This document shows, in pieces, positions 4,360 through 7,303 of a DNA stretch of 7,303 nucleotides (positions within the stretch are counted from its first letter, which is position 1; each line of letters starts with the position of its first letter). The notes below the pieces were generated by a model, which saw only the letters and a list, made by a program, of their open reading frames with translations, made no database searches and was not told the origin of the DNA. The stretch is from RGIG2041 sp045546315 (GTDB taxonomy: Bacteria > Bacillota > Clostridia > UBA1381 > UMGS1253), in contig JAZQCN010000158.1 in assembly GCA_045546315.1 (NCBI GenBank), positions 1-7,303 on the forward strand, read 5' to 3'. The translations under genes were made by a program, and so were the position numbers.

Positions 4360-5424
4360 ATGAAAAAAATTCTGACAATCTTACTCACGCTCGCCATGCT
4401 GCTGCAGCTTACAGCCGGTCTTTGCTTTGCGCAGGAAAAGGAAGTCGTTTCCCTGCCCGCCGAAAGCAAAATCTGGAATTATACCGTAAACAACGGCGAA
4501 ACAACCGTTTCCGATTTCACATTCACACCAACTGCGGTGATGACCGGACTGAAACTTAGCTATACTACAGCTGCAGACTCGCATGTTCTTGCAATTACAA
4601 TCAGAAACATCAATACAAATGAAGCGGTATATACTGCCAATGTCCGTGTTTTGAAGGATAGTGTACAAGAAAAGCACATTGGCTACCTGCATTTTGAAGC
4701 GGGGCAAGCCTATCAAATTGAGCTTTCTATTTCAGATGTTCGCTATACGGATATCACGCCGCAAAACACTGCAAACGGCACCATCACCTGCAACGCAAAT
4801 GCCTCTGCCTTGTTCTCCGATGTCCCCGCAGAAAACGAAGCACTCTATGCTGCAGTAAAGCAACTGCAGGCACTTGATATTGTCGATGTTCCGACAGACG
4901 GCATGTTTCACCCCGAAGCAACCGTAACACGCGGCGAAATGGCATATTTTCTGACAAGATTATACAACACAAATATTGCGCCCGGGACACCGGTAAACCA
5001 TGACCCGTTTACAGATGTCAGCAGTACCCACTATTATGCAAACAGTATTACATTTGCAAAGGGCATGGGCATAATGCTGGGCTATGGCGACGACACATTC
5101 CGTCCCGATCAAAACATCACCTATGCCGAAGCGATTAAAACTTTGATTGGAAGACTGGGTTACTGGTATCACGCCGCCGCTTACGATGTGCCGCTCTATC
5201 CTGAAGGCTACCTTTTATCTGCGAAGGAAATCGGTCTGACAAAGAATGTCACAATCACCGACCCGAATGCGCCTGCGACCAAAGGTGACATTGCACTTAT
5301 GATGCACAACGCATTAACCATTCCGTTGATGGAACGCTTGAGCTACAGCAATCCACCTCGCTACGACCTCTGCGACGGCAAAGACGGCAGACCGTATAAA
5401 ACCATATTAAACAGCAAATTTTAA
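4360..5424 (+). CDS. Secreted protein with C-terminal SLH domains
   Basis: The 354-residue protein begins with a classical signal peptide (MKK, hydrophobic core to about residue 20, likely cleavage after Cys-Phe-Ala24). Residues about 30-145 form an unrecognised beta-rich domain. SLH repeat 1 runs about 151-203 (LFSDV... to TRGEMAYFLTRLY, with the TRGE signature). Repeat 2 runs about 217-268 (FTDVSSTHYYANSITFAKGMGIMLGYGDDTFRPDQNIT, split here as 217-235 and 236-254). A reduced third repeat runs about 283-320 (ATKGDIALMMHNAL). SLH domains anchor proteins to pyruvylated secondary wall polymer, so this is probably a cell-surface protein. AAGGAGGT gives a perfect ribosome binding site. The only large secreted product in the window, it is divergent from the RHH protein. 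The N-terminal ligand, if any, is unknown. Confidence 0.9.
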   Translation: MKKILTILLTLAMLLQLTAGLCFAQEKEVVSLPAESKIWNYTVNNGETTVSDFTFTPTAVMTGLKLSYTTAADSHVLAITIRNINTNEAVYTANVRVLKDSVQEKHIGYLHFEAGQAYQIELSISDVRYTDITPQNTANGTITCNANASALFSDVPAENEALYAAVKQLQALDIVDVPTDGMFHPEATVTRGEMAYFLTRLYNTNIAPGTPVNHDPFTDVSSTHYYANSITFAKGMGIMLGYGDDTFRPDQNITYAEAIKTLIGRLGYWYHAAAYDVPLYPEGYLLSAKEIGLTKNVTITDPNAPATKGDIALMMHNALTIPLMERLSYSNPPRYDLCDGKDGRPYKTILNSKF

Positions 5425-5603
5425 AGGCTTCCCCTTGAGGGGAAGCTGTCACCGTAAGGTGACTGATGCGGTGTAGGAAACGCTCAGCATCTCCGCATTT
5501 AAAAATCATAATAACAAAAGCCGTAGCATTCAAATATTCGCTACGGCTTTTTCACCTCATCCACCGCTTACGCGGTCCCCCTTCCCCTCAAGGGGAAGGC
5601 TTG
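5424..5603. repeat. MITE-like element with folded terminal inverted repeats
   Basis: The two ends (5424-5473 and 5553-5603) are imperfect inverted copies of about 50 bp. Each contains CTTCCCC/GGGGAAG with a 4-base loop, then a second hairpin with a GTAA loop, then GATG(A/C)GGTG. The second hairpin differs between ends (GTCACC/GGTGAC versus ACCGC/GCGGT on its own strand) but stays paired, which implies compensatory change. The element starts at the SLH stop codon and ends 8 bases from the next stop, and has no ORF. It resembles dispersed intergenic repeats of clostridia, from memory only. Confidence 0.65.
5516..5552. terminator. Bidirectional terminator inside the repeat element
   Basis: AAAAGCCGTAGC (5516-5527) pairs with GCTACGGCTTTT (5540-5551), a 12-bp stem with a 12-base loop, flanked by A and T runs. 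It separates the convergent SLH gene and AraC gene and may terminate both. Confidence 0.8.
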
Positions 5604-5611
5604 TCTTTTTT

Positions 5612-6460
5612 TTATCTCTGCGATGCCTTTCTGTACTGTGCAGGCGTGATGCCCTTGATCTGCTTGAAGGTCTTGATAAAATAGCTTAAATCGTTAAAGC
5701 CGCAGGCGTAGGCAACCGCCGTTACGCTCGCATCGGAATGGATAAGCTTACGCGATGCCTTTTCAATGCGATAGTGCGTCAAATACTCCACCGGGGTTTT
5801 CTCCGTCATTTCCTTAAAGAAATAGCAAAAATATTTTGACGACATCCCCGCCACGCTCGCCATATCGTGCAAAGAAATGGCGCTGTCGTAATGACTGCGG
5901 ATAAAGGCAAGCACCGCTTTTAGCTTCGGTACATTTTTATCCGCCGCAAGCGCCGCGCTTTCCGTCGCGCGGTACAGATGCGCGTCCACCAAAACGCCGA
6001 ACAGCTGATACAGCGCACCGATGACCTTGAATTTATAGCCCGAGGACGGCTGTGCCAATGCACCAAACAGCGCGTCCACCGCTTCTGCAAGTGCAGGCAA
6101 CGGCTGCTCGTGGTGCTCGATTAAGGCATACTCGTGGTTTTTTAAGCACTCAATAAAATAGTTTGCGCCCTGCACCGGTGCAGGCAGGCAATCCGGGTGG
6201 AATACAATACATTCGTAGTCACAATCCTCCGGCGTTGCCTGATGCACGGTTTCGGGATTGACAAACACGATTTCATTTGCGCGCACAGTGTAGGCATTGT
6301 TATTTAATTTTACATGCAACACACCGCGCAGCACGCGAATAATCTCCAATTCGCCATGCCAGTGTGCCGCCATTTCATAACGCGTATGGTCACGGTCAAT
6401 CCGATAGAGCTCTATCGGAAAATCCGCCGTACCGCGCTGCTTGAGTTCATTATAAATCAT
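5612..6460 (-). CDS. AraC-family transcriptional regulator, probably of fucose utilisation
   Basis: The 282-residue protein has an N-terminal cupin with HWHGELEIIRVLRG (33-46) and VRANEIVFVNPETVHQ (59-74), the typical sugar-sensing AraC arrangement. The C-terminal DNA-binding domain (about 183-280) has HTH1 around SLHDMASVAGMSSKYFCYFF (196-215) and HTH2 around VTAVAYACGFNDLSYFIKTF (246-265), ending in GITPAQYRK. The ribosome binding site is modest (GGTGA about 5 bases from ATG 6460), but no better start is close. The gene is divergent from fucI with 126 bp between, so it is inferred to activate or repress fucI in response to L-fucose or a pathway intermediate. The ligand assignment rests on neighbourhood alone. 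Confidence 0.92.
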   Translation of the reverse strand: MIYNELKQRGTADFPIELYRIDRDHTRYEMAAHWHGELEIIRVLRGVLHVKLNNNAYTVRANEIVFVNPETVHQATPEDCDYECIVFHPDCLPAPVQGANYFIECLKNHEYALIEHHEQPLPALAEAVDALFGALAQPSSGYKFKVIGALYQLFGVLVDAHLYRATESAALAADKNVPKLKAVLAFIRSHYDSAISLHDMASVAGMSSKYFCYFFKEMTEKTPVEYLTHYRIEKASRKLIHSDASVTAVAYACGFNDLSYFIKTFKQIKGITPAQYRKASQR

Positions 6461-6483
6461 ATAATCACCAAAAACTGAATATT

Positions 6484-6548
6484 CTTATACTTTTTTCCAT
6501 TATAACACAAGTATTATCCCTTTTTCAAGTATATGATTATAGTATAAG
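6484..6548. promoter_or_regulatory. Cluster of AAGTAT half-sites between araC-type gene and fucI
   Basis: CTTATACT (6484-6491) and AGTATAAG (6541-6548) are an 8-bp inverted repeat 49 bases apart. Between them CAAGTAT occurs as a direct repeat at 6508-6514 and 6526-6532 (18 bp spacing). The four share the core AGTAT. They flank and overlap the AraC promoter and the likely fucI promoter, as expected for AraC-type sites. Confidence 0.4.
6499..6528 (-). promoter_or_regulatory. Promoter of the second AraC-family regulator
   Basis: On the minus strand, TTGAAA (6528-6523), an 18-base spacer and TATAAT (6504-6499) form a good promoter. The leader is about 32 bases. On the plus strand fucI has only weak candidates (for example TATATT at 6552-6557 without a matching -35), consistent with activator dependence. 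Confidence 0.6.
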
Positions 6549-6586
6549 CTTTATATTTAAAATAATTTTTACGGAGGTATAAAACT

Positions 6587-7303
6587 ATGTCAAAAAACAG
6601 ATATGTCGGTGATTATCCGGTGATCGGTATTCGTCCGGTTGTAGACGGCAGACGCGGCCCGATGATGCTGCGCGAATCCTTAGAGCCGCAGGTATGGGCA
6701 ATGGCAAATGCCGCAAAGAAGCTCTTTGAGGAAAACCTTTTCTACTCCAACGGCGAGCCGGTAAAGGTTGTGCTTGCAGATACCTGCATCGGTCGTGTAC
6801 CGGAGGCAGCCGCTTGCGCAAAGAAATTCGAAAAAGAAGGCGTAGACATTACGCTGTCCGTTACACCGTGCTGGTGCTACGGCTCGGAGACTATGGATAT
6901 GGACCCGAGAACCATCAAGGGCGTTTGGGGCTTTAACGGCACAGAGCGTCCGGGCGCAGTATACCTTGCAGCTGTTTTGGCAGGTCACGCACAGAAGGGT
7001 CTGCCGGCATTCGGCATCTACGGTCACGAGGTACAGGATTTAGACCAGATTACGGACATTCCGGAGGATGTAAAGGAAAAGCTGCTCAGATTCGGCCGTG
7101 CCGCTGTTGCAGTTGCAACCATGCGCGGTAAGTCCTATTTGCAGATTGGTTCCCAGTGCATGGGTATCGCAGGCTCGATTATCGACCAGGATATGATGGA
7201 AAGCTACTTCGGTATGCGCGTTGAATCCGTAGACGAGGTTGAAATCCTGCGCCGTATGGAAGAGGGCATCTACAACGAGGAAGAATATCAGAAGGCACTT
7301 GCT
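6587..7303 (+). CDS. fucI: L-fucose isomerase, N-terminal 239 residues
   Basis: The plus-strand frame opens at ATG 6587 (GGAGGT about 8 bases upstream) and runs off the window edge. The family is about 590 residues. The fragment matches E. coli FucI closely from memory: IGIRPVVDGRRGP (13-25), LRESLE (28-33), VTPCWCYGSETMDMDP (92-107), WGFNGTERPGAVYLAA (114-129), FGIYGHEVQD (142-151) and GKSYLQIGSQCMGIAGSI (181-198). The enzyme interconverts L-fucose and L-fuculose in the cytoplasm using Mn2+, the first step before fuculokinase and fuculose-phosphate aldolase. The metal ligands lie in the missing C-terminal half. Some homologues also act on D-arabinose. Codon use changes little from its neighbours. 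It is divergent from an AraC regulator and probably heads a fucose operon continuing to the right. Confidence 0.96.
   Translation, partial: MSKNRYVGDYPVIGIRPVVDGRRGPMMLRESLEPQVWAMANAAKKLFEENLFYSNGEPVKVVLADTCIGRVPEAAACAKKFEKEGVDITLSVTPCWCYGSETMDMDPRTIKGVWGFNGTERPGAVYLAAVLAGHAQKGLPAFGIYGHEVQDLDQITDIPEDVKEKLLRFGRAAVAVATMRGKSYLQIGSQCMGIAGSIIDQDMMESYFGMRVESVDEVEILRRMEEGIYNEEEYQKALA

Noticed and set aside
4360..4434. SLH protein as a lipoprotein via Cys22
   Set aside because: The residue before the Cys is Leu (AGLC), which does not fit a lipobox needing Gly, Ala or Ser at that position. A signal peptidase I site after CFA fits better.
5297..5684. Open frames across the repeat element
   Set aside because: They overlap the ends of the SLH and AraC genes and run through the inverted repeats and terminator. 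No ribosome binding site or motif supports them.
6585..7027. Minus-strand open frames within fucI
   Set aside because: They are antisense to a strongly conserved L-fucose isomerase frame and show no family motif.

Overview
The window looks like chromosomal DNA of a low-to-medium GC Gram-positive anaerobe, most likely a gut Clostridia member of the Oscillospirales/Ruminococcaceae type. This is an inference from four things: strong GGAGG/GAGGTG ribosome binding sites and TTGACA/TATAAT promoters, a clostridial-style type IIA topoisomerase B subunit (RKRPAVIFGSDGLEG), a surface protein with SLH repeats, and an iron-sulfur aldo/keto reductase. No rRNA, tRNA, CRISPR array, transposase or phage structural gene is visible.

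Layout. (1) 1-357: the 5' end of a gyrB/parE-type topoisomerase gene on the minus strand, with a consensus promoter and a 20-bp inverted repeat at the predicted transcription start. (2) 409-1626: two tandem copies of one module. Each copy has a small Cro/CI-type regulator on the minus strand and, divergent from it, a 59-residue helical protein of unknown function on the plus strand. The small proteins are 51/59 identical, while the regulators are only 37/67 identical over the aligned part and the palindromes in the two divergent promoters differ completely. (3) 1627-1857: noncoding DNA with two hairpins. (4) 1858-3965: a minus-strand aldo/keto reductase with two C-terminal 4Fe-4S motifs, divergent from a plus-strand AraC-family regulator, with an exact 11-bp direct repeat between them. 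(5) 3969-5424: a small ribbon-helix-helix protein (minus) divergent from a secreted SLH-domain protein (plus), separated by 176 bp with two long inverted repeats and three copies of CGCATAT. (6) 5424-5603: a roughly 180-bp MITE-like element with folded terminal inverted repeats. (7) 5612-7303: a second AraC-family regulator (minus) divergent from the first 239 codons of L-fucose isomerase (plus).

How it fits together. The window is dominated by divergent regulator/target pairs: XRE/small protein (twice), AraC/aldo-keto reductase, RHH/SLH protein and AraC/FucI. Each has palindromes or repeated half-sites between the two starts, so local autoregulation plus control of the neighbour is the simplest reading. 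The AraC/fucI pair most likely starts an L-fucose utilisation operon that continues to the right. The most unusual object is the duplicated XRE/small-protein module, which looks like a duplicated switch whose regulators and operators have drifted apart while the partner protein and its leader were conserved.
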